From assembly GCA_023653785.1 (NCBI GenBank), contig JAMKCH010012538.1:1-64000 (forward strand): a stretch of DNA of 64,000 nt. Reading direction: 5' to 3'. The position numbers and the translations under genes were made by a program. The notes beneath the pieces are model-generated. The model was given only the letters and a program-made list of their open reading frames with translations, did not search any database and had not been told where the DNA came from. Below, one piece after another: positions 12,700 through 23,398 of this stretch. The DNA comes from Ophioderma brevispina. Its lineage: Eukaryota > Echinodermata > Ophiuroidea > Amphilepidida > Ophiodermatidae. The number at the start of each line of letters is the position of its first letter. Within the stretch, counting starts at the first letter, position 1.

Positions 12700-13459
12700 C
12701 CCTCGTTACCTGGGAGGGGTGGTTACCACCCCCCTTCAGGTTTTTTCCCCGGCATTGCTAAAACCCCATTTTTTTTTGGGGTGCCAAATATTTAATTACG
12801 TCAATTGACATATTCCGCTCCTTTTCATTCAAAAACAAAAGCCACGGGGTATGGAAAGATAAAGGGATCAAAATAATGGATTGGGGGGGGGGGGGGCACA
12901 CCCCATTCGGGAAGAAGACCAACATGCCCTAGCACGACACAGAACATCACAACACTGATTGGGTACATTGAAGTTTGAGCTCCTAGTTCCATTGATACCA
13001 AAAGAGTACCAACATGCCTAGCATAGTCCCAATGATGTCATAAAGTTCGCAGGCAGCAAAAAAACAAAAAATTTCCATAAGCACATAGTGTAGAATAGGG
13101 GAAAATTCAATCTTCGCCACAAAAAGGTTAGGAATATCACATTTCCATGATGGGAAATGACTAGTTGTATATAATGAGAGCATTTTAGTGCTAGAATAAG
13201 GTGTTTGGTCGCTATAATTGGGTCGCTATAAGTATTTATATATTCAGTATTTCACACTTTTCTAAACATATGACTCATAGTGACGTCCGTAATGGGATTT
13301 GTACTATTTTGGAACCAAGTAAAGAAGAACACTTCAGTACTCTTATCTGTACCAAATATACAGGAACCGGATGTTCAGTAACGAAAATCACAGGGGATGG
13401 TAGCCACCCCACCCTCTTCGGGAGTTTTTTGTTTAAAAAAATGCTAAAGTAGACGAGGG
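12700..13459. mobile_element. piggyBac-like MITE, 760 bp, TTAA flanks
   Basis: The sequence TTAACCCTCGT at 12696-12706 is mirrored by ACGAGGGTTAA at 13453-13463, so the element body begins CCCTCG and is flanked on both sides by TTAA. TTAA targets and CCC-starting TIRs are the hallmark of piggyBac elements. Subterminal inverted matches continue (GGGGTGGTTACCACCCC near 12716 against GGTAGCCACCCCACCC near 13401). The interior contains a run of 14 G (12883-12896) and no transposase, so the copy is non-autonomous. A related right end is at about 63350-63393. Confidence 0.75.
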
Positions 13460-13759
13460 TTAATTTGGCTGGAAATTAATCATGTAGTAACTTTTAAACA
13501 TGTAAGCCGCCATATCTAACTAGGAATCAAACCTGGGACCCCTGATATGAACCCAAATACCTATTTTGTGTTGAAATTGGGAGCAGGGGTCTCATTTCCA
13601 ATCAAACAAGCTTTGACAGTTTGTTATGTTTGCCCGTGGGATTTTTGGTGCCATTTTTTTCAACCCCGCCTTCAGTCGCCATTTGGAATTTCAAATAGTG
13701 GCAGCGCCATTTTTCAGTATTTTTTTGTCTTTATCTCGGCTTTTTTTTAGGGGAAAAAC

Positions 13760-14200
13760 AACTTAGAGTAGTAAAATGGTGGCAATACCCTGTTTGTGAT
13801 ACCAGGATTCCATTGAAAGCATCGTTACTTGTAACTGATTTGGTTTGGCTGCCATCTTGAATTAAAAAGGGGCTGTCATTTTAAATTGTGTATGTTCCTA
13901 TATTTTGGCGTGTGACCAACGTGGAAGAGTAAAAATGATGGCAATACCCACGTTTGTGATACCATGGATTCCTTAACAGCACTGGAGATTGTAATCAATG
14001 TAGCTTTGCGCCGATCTTGGATTTCAAAATGGCCGCCTTATCTAATAGTCCAACTTGTTTTAAATCTCAGCAACTTACTATCAAGCAGGCTAATAATGGT
14101 AGTATTGCATGTTCTATGATGATAATTCCAAAGCACTGCATGCTATGATTCAAACATCAGCCACCATGGAAAGAATTTCAAAATGGCCGCCACTAGACAA
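13760..14200 (-). repeat. Left copy of the 165-bp AATGGCGGCC tandem repeat
   Basis: Units begin near 13772, 13936 and 14095 (ATGGTGGCAATACCC, ATGATGGCAATACCC, and a degenerate TGGTAGTATTGCATG), each followed by TTGTGATACCA- and GATTCC-type words. The third unit is the most eroded. AAAATGGCCGCC occurs at about 14025 and 14182. It is the reverse complement of the array at 17.5-18.0 kb. Confidence 0.75.
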
Positions 14201-14559
14201 TTTTATGTTTGAGAAAAATGTGATGTCAATGAAATGTAACCCAAATATCAGTATATTAAATTACAGATTCTACTATTTAAACACTATCCTTGAAATACCT
14301 AACTTTGATCTTGGATTGTATTTTCAGTACATGAAGATTATTTTTCAACCATATTGTGTTATTTCAGAACTTTATTTGAGGTGTAGGCATAAATCAATAA
14401 TATTTTGTGAAGCAAAGAGGTAATACTCTCAGGTATTCACCTTTTTAGAGACACAAAAACTTTATCATGCAAACTTGGACTAAAATGCAAAGAGGATGTT
14501 TGGTTTTTTTTTTTGCATTCATCACAAGAAAAAAAAGTAGGCTATTGAAATTACATAGA

Positions 14560-14900
14560 GGCTTACATGACTACAGGGGTTACCCAGTACCATATTCAGG
14601 ATAGAACTTAAGTTCTTCAGGGCATGTGTAGAGAGTGTACTTATCTATGAAGCTGAGACTTGGACCATTACTCAAAAGCTGAGGACAGGATCAATGGTGT
14701 TATATACAACTTCTTAGAGGAGTAATTATATCAGCTGGAGAGATCATACTTCCAAACAATGAGGATGATGGATGTATATCACTCCTATCGGAAACCATTA
14801 AAAAGAGATGTCTCCAGTTTGCAGGTCACTGCATGCGGACAAATGACCAACATATCTCTCATGTGTTACCAAAGTCACTGTATTTACAGAGCGCTGTTCT
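14560..14900 (+). pseudogene. LINE reverse transcriptase C-terminal relic
   Basis: Frameshifted pieces of the region C-terminal to the reverse transcriptase of non-LTR elements. One frame gives FFRACVESVLIYEAETWTI (about 14612-14680), matching the widespread YGSETWT motif that follows the RT palm. About 120 bp later another frame gives SETIKKRCLQFAGHCMR (about 14788-14838), the usual I..RRL.FAGHC.R block. Stops separate the parts. Upstream RT motifs are absent. It sits inside the 13.6-18.1 kb inverted-repeat structure, so either it inserted there or was carried with it. Confidence 0.7.
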
Positions 14901-15223
14901 TGGCAAATGTGCTGCATTTCTGTCGTGCCATACACATGCACAAAAAGTTTCAAGAACATTAATTTTAACATGAGTCTAGGTCAAAACTATCCTAACACAA
15001 ATTCTGGAATACCCCATGCGTCAACAGCTGATCTGGCTTTATCCAACTACTTTTAGATTTATGCAGCAAATTTCCTCCCCAACAGTACCTCTAAAAGCGT
15101 GCAAACCTAGTAGACCTATATTTGTTCGTTTCCAACTGCTGCACACCTTGCACGTATGTCAATTTTGCGCTTCGCTTTTCCTTTTCCGGTGCTAAAGTGA
15201 AGCTCGCCTGAAAGGCTGTTGGT

Positions 15224-15770
15224 TGAACACAAAATCAATGAGGTAAACGAAAGACATACGTGTCGGGCGAATATACACTATATCCTGATGTTTCCGTCGT
15301 CTTGGCAGCATCACAGTACAGGATTGGGATCAAGGTGTCTGCCTCCTCGAGTGGTGCTCACCAATGGTGGAGCCATACACACCTGGTTTGTAGAATACGT
15401 GAGGATGCCAACTAAGCTCTGGCTTGCTATTTCATATTATGGAGTACCGCTTTCCCCCCGTAATGTCAGTGAGACTTGTTTAATATGAGACAGCATGGTT
15501 TTCAGTGGTACTAATTGATATGTTGAAACTCTGATGGTCAAACTTGACCAGAGTCAATGCCATCAGACCTTTGGCAAGGTGTTCTGAGCTTTGAGGAGTA
15601 TCAATATAAAATCTGTCGAAGATATCACATACTTCATCATACCCGGAATAATTCTTACGGATGCTTCGAACAAAGGTGTTGGCAAAATAAGACGCAGTGT
15701 ACCAATTGTTGGACCGGTATTGATAAACTCGACCAACTGCCATGGGCGTCGATAATGCACAACATTGTTT
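15224..15770 (-). pseudogene. Broken gene of a widespread metazoan uncharacterised family (FDRF...EEADT...SPDT)
   Basis: On the minus strand, 15770-15560 gives in one frame SYFANTFVRSIRKNYSGYDE then VCDIFDRF. This resembles the YA..F...I......DVVFDRY block of large uncharacterised proteins found in many marine animals and fish. Further 3' (15363-15224) another frame gives APLEEADTLIPILYCDAAK followed about 9 residues later by VYSPDTYVF, matching the HEEADT.L and SPDTDVL blocks that follow in the same family in the same order. The conserved Asp of SPDTD is Tyr here. Frameshifts and stops separate the parts, so it is a relic. Conserved acidic residues suggest a nuclease-like fold, but that is inference. 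The start is not identifiable. Confidence 0.6.
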
Positions 15771-17129
15771 AGATATCAACCGCTTGATGTATCAGCCGGT
15801 GTAAGTCTACCTGAGAGTCACTTGGTGGTTCCTGTTAGACTCATCAATGACATGGGAAAAAAGTACTCTGTCATTTGGGATTAGAAGAAGGCCATCGGAG
15901 GAGAAGAGTGATATGCAGATAACAGAAAAAACTCTGATAGCTGGTCCCATGTTTGGGCCACGAACAGAGTTGTGAGGGAATGCCGGGACTTACCATGAAA
16001 TCACCAGATTTTAGAGCTCCAAGTTGGTCAGTGCACTTAAAACATCTTTATTTGGGCAAGACAAATTGGTACAGGTCGAGCATATTGTAGAGATCAGGAG
16101 CAAAGTAGTATTTGACTTGCTCCCAAGGGCACCGAGACCAAGCTCCCACTCTCCCTGTCTACCTGCTGGATCAAAAGTAGACTCTCTAACTGCTTCATAT
16201 AACGCAGGAGAATTCTTTGCCATCTGCGGAAGTTTGACCAATGCCGCTCGGATTGGTTCTGAAGATTTTACTTACCTCTTCAAAAGACACCCACCATATC
16301 TTTGTCTCATATGAAGCCTAACGCGGAGTTGGTGACATGTAAGGATTATGGTATACAAGTTTTCTAGCTGCAAAGTTGCTTCATAAGAGGACGTATAGAA
16401 GATATGGATATTAGACATGGTACTTCCACCATGTACCACGCTTAAACGCTTTCCATTAAAGATTGATGGATTGTCAATGGTGATTGGTGAATAAAGACCA
16501 GATTCAGTGCCTTTTGGATTCAAGATACTTTGCGATAGCATGAAGTGAAGCAAGACAAGCAGGGACCTCACCAACTCTCAAAGCCACGGTGGTATTTATG
16601 TTGAAGATGCAGTTCATTGCTCTTTCGTGGAAGTCAAGATCAAGTGTTATGAGAGTTTTGTGATGAGGACTACAACAAAAAATGATCCCGTATCCCTTGA
16701 ACAAGACAGCACTGTAGGCCTATATAGAGGGCAGTCTAATCAGTTGGATGGTCTCCTTAACCAAAATCTTGGTTCCCTGATGGTCACTGTGATAGTCGGA
16801 GAAATTTAATATGTACACTTTCTGGCTGAGTACGCGGAAAGTAGATCGAAGGCTTTGCAGTAGGCCTACTCGGAAAGGGTTTTTCAGTACGGTAGATAGG
16901 AAAGACCTTGTAGTTCTCCCATAAAACTACCCAAGCTCTCGTAACAATTGCTCCAACCCTACGTCTGGTGTACTATTTACTCATAAATTAATTATTGAAG
17001 TATGATCAAAACCAAAGTAAATAAAGTGCTTAAAATTAATTTACTTACTTAGGAAGTATTCAATCACATTAAGCACTCTAATTGTTACAACATATCAGAT
17101 GAACTAAATATGAACAGCTCCATCCTGAA
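15771..17129. other. Interior of inverted-repeat element, possible decayed 5' part of the relic gene
   Basis: Moderately GC-balanced sequence with open stretches on both strands (16024-16314 plus, 16011-16241 minus, 16272-16574 minus). Because the relic gene at 15.2-15.8 kb reads on the minus strand, its N-terminal part should lie here, but I could not match a frame to the family. Confidence 0.35.
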
Positions 17130-17302
17130 CAGGGTCGGCGCCAGGGTAAAATCTAGGAGGGACGAAAACTAATAGGGGGCCGAAACAGTACAAAATGAAA
17201 TTATTTTGGTTTAAAACCCCGAATATTTTTGACCACAAACCCCTGTTTTCTAAATTTTTGAAAATCTGCAGGTGAGGGCGGCCGCCCCTGACGCCGCCCC
17301 TG
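17130..17302. mobile_element. hAT-like MITE, 173 bp, second copy
   Basis: Begins CAGGGTCGGCGCCAGGG at 17130 and ends CGCCGCCCCTG at 17302, the same termini as the element at 4183-4360. Shared interior words include AACCCCTGTTTTC-type and GGGCGGCCGCCCCTG. The 8-bp flanks do not match, so the target duplication is lost or the ends are slightly trimmed. It lies in the interior of the large inverted-repeat element. Confidence 0.65.
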
Positions 17303-17439
17303 CCTAGGAGCAGGCCCCCTGCAGTTACGCAATGCCCATATGTCTTTAATTATCCCGCCAGTAAATTTATACCAAAAAGCGCCGGAGCGGGAAGTCGTAC
17401 TGAGTCTGTTATGAATGGCGGCTAATTATCGGATTATAA

Positions 17440-18000
17440 AATTGACGGTAACGGATTATAGGCTTTGCAGTTTCCCGTTTGGACTACGGCTAATTGCAAA
17501 TGGCGGCCATTTTGAAATTTCAAGATAGGAAATGCTTTTTAATAGAATACCTGGTAACACAAATTGTGAGTATTGCCACCACTTTCACTTTTTACGTTAC
17601 TCACAGCCCAAGATATGGGACAAATTGTCCATCATGGGAATGAAAAAGGCGACCATTTTGAAATTCAAGCTGGCGGCCAACCTAAATAGTGACAAGCAAG
17701 GCATTGCTTTTATGGAAATCTTGGTATCACAAAACATGGGTATTTATTGCCACCATTTTTACATCTAAGTTGCTCAGAAGCGAGATACAGGACCTAACTA
17801 GTTGAAAATGGAGGCCATTTGGAAATTCAAGAGGCGGCTCAAACAATCAGTTACAAAGTACGGACAATGCTTCAATGGAATCCCTTATATCACAAACATG
17901 GGTCTGCCACCAATGTTACCCTTTTAAGTTGCTCCATAGCCCGAAGAATAGGACAACTATAATGAAAATGGCGGCCATTTTGAAATTCACAATGGCGACT
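17440..18000 (+). repeat. Right copy of the 165-bp AATGGCGGCC tandem repeat
   Basis: Units are marked by ATTGCCACC-type words near 17571 and 17745, and a CTGCCACC near 17905 (spacing about 160-175 bp), each preceded by GGTATCACAAA-type words and by AAAATGGCGGCCATTTTG at unit starts (17498, 17966, with a variant at 17806). The array lies in inverted orientation to 13760-14200. Confidence 0.8.
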
Positions 18001-18179
18001 GAAGGCGTTGGTTGAAAAAAATGGCACCTAACTTTTTGAAAATCAGCACCCCAAAATTGACAAAGTTAGCCAATAAAAAAAATTTGGCACGAAAATCCCA
18101 CGGGATCTAAATCTGACATATCAAACTATACTAACAGACTGTGTAAAAAAATACACAACATGCTGTATTTTTTGACGCA

Positions 18180-18571
18180 AAATAATGGTGAAAGGTTACC
18201 CAATATGGTGAAATTGCGACCATGTTCTTACTTTTCCGATTTTGAGCTGTATTATTTAATCCAATTAAAAAACACAAACAAAAACAAAAAAACAAACATA
18301 TCGAAATCAAAGCTTTAAGAACAATCAAACTTGATCGTTTAAGTTCTTGGAAAAACAGAATTAAGGGAATTGTTTCACTACTTCCGCCGAGATCTAGTCT
18401 TTTAATGAGGTTCACTGGGTTGCAACCATTTGTAGGTAACTCCTCTTCATTCTCTCTGTTGACATTTAGGTTCACGTTCACTAGACCAATAACAACGTCG
18501 TTTCAAGGGCTTTCCAACAGTCCTTTCGCCAGTTTGACCGTTGCTTCGGTCAGGGTCGCTAGCGCTTCTGG
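18180..18571 (-). other. Candidate exon with acceptor-like site
   Basis: On the minus strand a strong acceptor-like signal (TTTTGTCTTTTATTTC then TTTTTCCAG) ends at 18572. The following DNA has higher GC. One frame is open for about 39 codons from the acceptor (SASDPDRSNGQTGERTVGKP onward). A second frame enters the 116-codon stretch at 18481-18131, with a hydrophobic segment SLIVLKALISICLFFCF. No family recognised. This could be chance. Confidence 0.15.
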
Positions 18572-19506
18572 AAAAAGAAATAAAAGACAAAATCTAATGT
18601 TAAGACAATCATGGAAAGTACATTCCAAGCCAGATACACATGAGACATAATATTGGCCTCCTGATTTTTGATAAAAAATAGAGGAAACCTTTTTAGCAAC
18701 ACAATATTGTTATTTTCAGCTTTTCAAATCAACTACTTTCCGGGAGGGGGCACTCACGTATGAAATGGATACTGGTTTAACACTGAATTGGACAAGGTCT
18801 TCATACTTCTGTTGGTGGACAATGGGGTGGAGGTTCCCTATGGAAACCACTTTCCCGAAGGAATATTTGCACGAAATATATGCAGGATCATAAGAACATA
18901 TCAATTAAGCAATGAAATTTAAAATTCCATAAAGAAACCCTACCACTTAAGTGACCGGGGGGTTCCTAGGGACCCTCCAAATTTGTTTTCGCGCTGGCCG
19001 GTTTACGCGTGGGGTTTTTGCGCCGAAATTTTTTGTAATTGTCTGACTTTTAAATGCGCTTCTTTTCATACCAAAAAAATTAAAATCGGCCAAGCCGTTA
19101 ATGAGTTAATTAGTGAGGGTCCCATGGAACCCCCCCTTGGGCACTAACGGAAGTCATCTGAGAATATTTAAAAAAAATCAAAGAACCAAAGCAATTTTTT
19201 TTTGCTGATATATGTTCACACATACATATAAGTAAACAATTAATAGTAACATTAAAAAATAATTAACCCTTTATGTGCTGAAAACAAACAATTTCATTGT
19301 GGACGTTGCTAAACCGTTACTGTACAAAGTCTATTGGAAAATGATGTGTATTTTGCAACACCCGTTAAAAATATAGGATTCCTAAAACTTCAAGTTTTTG
19401 TTAAATATATGTAATTTGGGTCTTCTAGAGTAGATATCAACATAAAGTTTTCAAAAAGTTTGATGTAAGCGCAAGGCTCATTGAATTTTCCGTCTTTTTT
19501 TCCCAT

Positions 19507-19717
19507 TTTTCACGTGTTTTGAAAACAATATTTTGCCCCTAATTTGCAGCCGAAATAACAAATTTCATTTTTATTGCTGATTTGGGGTTGTCTTATGACC
19601 CTTCACATGTGTTTTCACGTGTTTTGAAAACAATATTTTGCCCCTAATTTGCAGCCGAAATAACAAATTTCATTTTTTATTGCTGATTTGGGGTTGTCTT
19701 ATGACCCTTCACATGTG
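19507..19717. repeat. Near-perfect tandem duplication, 105-bp unit
   Basis: CACGTGTTTTGAAAAC at 19511 recurs at 19616. The whole unit through CACATGTG is identical apart from one extra T in a T run. Such identity amid heavily diverged repeats implies a recent duplication. The unit carries the E-box words CACGTG and CACATGTG at its ends. Confidence 0.9.
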
Positions 19718-19777
19718 GTATAAATTTCGTGCACAAATTCCCTCGGGAAAGTGGTTTCCTTAGGGGGGGTCCCATGG

Positions 19778-19778
<1 letters not shown>

Positions 19779-19809
<31 letters not shown>

Positions 19810-19829
19810 TTTTTTTTTTTTTTTTTTTT
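19779..19829. repeat. C31-T20 homopolymer junction
   Basis: A run of about 31 C directly followed by about 20 T. Length is likely to be unreliable in assembly. Confidence 0.8.
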
Positions 19830-21508
19830 GGTTTCCTTAGGGGGGTCTCATGGAACACCCCCCCCCCCCTTGGGCACCAACGGGAGTGAAAACCCCTTGG
19901 TCACTAAGTGTTAAAATTCAGTAGGAGCATTATTTCAAATTCGGAAAAAAGGAACACTAATTAACACGGCTTCGTTTCCACAAAATATATGTGCAATGAA
20001 AATTTTTTAATATGTGTTCTAAAGGGTCCAATCTGCATATACTGAACACAAATGTCTTTTTAATATGTTATATTTTTAGTAGGTGGCATTTTCATAACGT
20101 TCGAAATATGGGTTGTCATGGAGATATTGCAAAATCAAAGTGGTCGCCTATATGAAAGGGTGAACTTCATTTTTATTAGTATTTTAATGGACATGAGATT
20201 TTCAACAGAAAATATTCTTAATTACTTGTTTGTAATTTTTTACTGACACTCCTGTTGGTCGGGACAAAGGGGTCATAATTATCTAATTAACGGGGCGATG
20301 GAAAAGATGCGTATCTAAAGGTTCACAAAATACAAAAAAAAATAGGAGTTAGAAATATTATATCGTCTTAAAATGGCAAAATGTAGTTGCGGGTCACGAG
20401 GACCCTGGACACGTAAAGTGTTAGGCTGACGCTTTCATAGCCATTGGGCATTCGGTGACAGAAAGGACGTGCGGAAATATAAGATTTTTGGGTTAGAGCC
20501 AGCCAAATGCCAATAAATTAGGAGGTATTGGTGTCAGATTTGCTAATCCCCCCAAAAGGTGTGGTTCAATTTTTTTCGGCAAAATGTCAATATAAAAGTA
20601 GCGGTCTTGGGTTAATTTTCAAAATCTTACCTCAAAATATAGGGTCTGGGTGACAGAGGTAAAATTTGCAAATTCTTGGGTCTTTGGAGAGCTTTAAAAA
20701 TATTCCAGACGACTGGCGATTGCATATTTGTGGCGACAATGGTCACAAAAACTGTTACGTACTACGAAAGGTTTCAGGGACGAAACACCATCTGGAGAAA
20801 TCACATAACCTCAGCTGAAACAGACAGCTCAGAGCGAGAACTTCATTCCCTATGTGCCAAGATTGGGCGTCTTTGACTGATATTTTGCACATTCGGTCAT
20901 TAGCCTCTTTAGTACTCACGCGACAAACAATTTACTGACTTTTAGCGGGGAATCTGACAGGGTATCAATCTATGGGTAGCATTTCGCCTTTTTGGTAAAG
21001 AGCTATGCGCTGGAATTATAGTGTGTGTCTGCAATGAACTTCATCATGTTATTCATTTAAATACGCACGTGTTTAGCACTTACATCACTATAGTATAGTA
21101 CTACAGCAAGTATCAGTAAAAAAACGATCATTGAAAGAGTTTTTTAAAGAAAATTATGCAATGGAGTACCTAATTGGATATTGTCAGGGGGCGGGCGGTT
21201 GTCTCCTCCTTCCTGTTTTGGGCCAAAATTGATTTTTCAGTTTTATTAGGCACAAGGAACTCCCAGAGAATCACTTCGACTTGTTGTGAAATTGTCAGGT
21301 CTAAGTAATGTCACATGAGGGGTGCCAATTGAAGTGTGTACCAGGGGTGTAATTGTCAAACAAATTGATGATATCTGTTGCAAAAGCCGTTACCAATGTG
21401 TTCCTCTCATCATAAGGATTCAGGAAAGGTATAGTTGATCTATCTGGGATGGATCGCTCAGGAGTATTAGTTAAAAAGGTCAAAGGTAAATATTTCATAT
21501 ACAGGATT

Positions 21509-21546
21509 AGAATAGTTTGCCCTATCTAGATAGGGCAAACTATTCT
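21509..21546. repeat. Perfect 38-bp palindrome
   Basis: The arm AGAATAGTTTGCCCTATCT at 21509-21527 is followed without spacer by its exact reverse complement. The arm resembles the terminus TATAGTTTGCC.TATCT of the MITE at 41824-42257 and the end at 59248. Confidence 0.9.
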
Positions 21547-22559
21547 GAAGATGAATTGTTTGGTCAAAGGATCAATTTGAGACCATTTCATTCAAATCTA
21601 TGCAGTTTTTTTTTTGCATATTTGACCCCGGTAGGCCAAAAAGTTTTTAGCATATTTTAATCAGGAGTACGAGTCACAATTGAAAACCAACAGTTCAGTA
21701 AACTTTTCAGTCCATGACAACTCTACCGCTTAGTGACCTTTGACTGTGATAGCTGACCTTTTACTTTTACATCACAGACTATAAAAACTCAGTCATTATG
21801 CATAAAAAATAGTGGTTTAGCATTTAAACAGAGACCTCAAGTGGCATTAGATAGGCCGCCTCAACAGCTAATAATTAAAACTCACTGAACGTTAGAGAAT
21901 AGCTCCAAATAACCCCTAGTAGACCTTTGATCTTGTTTTCCACGATACCTCTATTAAAGTAGCACGCTTCATAAAATCCGTCAAGGGGTTTTTGACGGAT
22001 AGAGATAAAACATCGCGAGGAACGTATTAGCTCTGCACTGCGTCTGCTAATTAATAATAAACAATGATAATATACTCGATTCATCTGATATGTGACCCTA
22101 TCATTCTTGCGGAGGTGAAAAATTCAATGAGAGCTAGGACTTCGGTAATCAGGTTTGTCAACTTATTCTGCGTGAGCAATGTTAAGGACTGAAATACACA
22201 AAGTTGCGTTGTTTTTCCTGCATGAATTGAATGATTTAGGCAGGCGAGTGAGTTAAATGATTGGAGTGTCCTCCAAGATAAACCGGGGTGGCACGTGCAT
22301 TTGATCTTTCATTTCCGGTGGTGGAGCTAGGTTGATCCCTCTCCGACTTTTTAATAGGTCAGCAACACTCCAGGGGGGGAAACGTATCAACGCGAATCGA
22401 GTATATAAGCCCACATTTGGTTTTGGACAAGACTGGAAACAAGCTTGTTATTTTGTTTAAGCATTATGATATTACCTTCTAGTTTATGCCTTAGATCATC
22501 TCAGTTCCAAGAAACTGGAAGTCCAAATGCTTGATCACATGGCCGAAACCTCCCACTTA

Positions 22560-22940
22560 TAACCTCACAGCATGCTCTGCGAAAGCTGGCGTGCATCAGT
22601 GAATAGATTGGGATTCATCATGGAATTTGCATAAGGCAACAACAAGGCCGACATATTCACAACAGCTGGGCGTACCGTGATTTTTAAATGGAAAAGAATA
22701 TTGTAGCGGCGAAAAAGCCATGGCAGATCACGTAAGCGGAGAAACAACCAAAAGCGTCCGGGCAGCCTTCCAGTTATTGGCCGCATTGGGTCCCTTGGTG
22801 GATTTTCTCAGTCCTCGTCCGGTGCGCCAAACGTGGGTGACAATGATAACGTAGATGAAGGCAGTAAAGAGTCGGAATGAAGAAGAGTACGATGTTAATA
22901 TAAATGGCTTGACGGGGAAAAGAGCGTTATTCGGAGGAGC
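22560..22940 (-). pseudogene. Rhodopsin-like GPCR pseudogene, TM5 to TM7
   Basis: Read on the minus strand in several frames. TM5 is AIYINIVLFFIPT, then after a shift LFTAFIYVIIVTHVWRTGRG (about 22915-22820). TM6 begins NNWKAARTLLVV, then after a shift AYVICHGFFAATIFF (about 22775-22695). TM7 is NMSALLLPYANSMMNPN then LFTDA (about 22655-22595), containing the NP of the NPxxY motif with Asn and Leu after it and Phe in place of Tyr. Order and spacing fit class A GPCRs, which are often intronless multigene families in marine invertebrates. The CWxP motif of TM6 is not preserved (CHGF). At least two frameshifts make it non-functional. TM1-TM4 were not found upstream. Ligand class cannot be inferred. 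Confidence 0.55.
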
Positions 22941-23398
22941 ACCAGTTTAACACGCCCATGCTAGCTTCCTTATGTATGAGACCCCGTTCGGCTGTCCGTC
23001 ATGCGTATTAAAAGGCAGGCAAACAAGGAGTAAACATGAGTACTGTGATGGATGATGATGAAAGTTGAGAGGCGTGATCGATGTAAGGAAAATTCAGTTA
23101 CTAACAGAAACGAAAGAATTGACAGCTCTTGGGTTATTATTAAATATCGTTAGCGGCGTGCGTGTTCAAAGGAGATCGACGGATAAGGACAACCTCTAAA
23201 ATTTCTAATTCCCAAAATTCGCTTTATGTAAAATAGGTTAAATTATAACACACACAGGACTACAATGCCAGATTGTTCAACTTATTTTAATGTAATTCCT
23301 TGCAAAGCGGCTTTGTGGTTCGGGGGGGGGGGCTAATTTTCGAAGTTTGTTTCTGGGGGAATTAACATAAATGGAATTGCCATAAACAGCCACTATGA

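Larger units (their letters stand above)
13605..18145. mobile_element. 4.5 kb element with inverted arms built of tandem repeats
   Basis: The left arm (about 13605-14200) and right arm (about 17440-18145) are inverted copies. The outer block CCCGTGGGATTTTTGGTGCC then TTCAACC then GCCTTCAGTCGCCAT at 13635-13685 is matched on the opposite strand at 17995-18105. Inward of it each arm holds about three copies of a unit of about 165 bp with the words TTGTGATACCA, GGATTCCAT and AATGGCGGCC. The 3.2 kb interior contains a LINE tail, a minus-strand gene relic and a hAT-like MITE. No TSD or transposase was identified. It could be a large non-autonomous transposon or a local inverted duplication of a satellite. 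Confidence 0.6.
18943..19910. mobile_element. Short-TIR element with GGAACCCCCC internal repeats
   Basis: The left end CCACTTAAGTGACCGGGGGG at 18943 is mirrored by CCTTGGTCACTAAGTG ending at 19910, followed by TTAA (19911-19914). The left TTAA is not intact. Internally CCATGGAACCCCCC ... TTGGGCACTAACGG at about 19121-19150 recurs at about 19850-19885, so the copy is itself partly duplicated. No ORF. TTAA at one end suggests a piggyBac-like target, which is weak inference. Confidence 0.4.

Noticed and set aside
19267..20420. Possible TTAA element (CCCTTTATGTGCTG against CACTTTACGTGTCC)
   Set aside because: The termini agree at only about 10 of 14 bases and the right flank is not TTAA. It also overlaps a better supported pair at 18943-19910.
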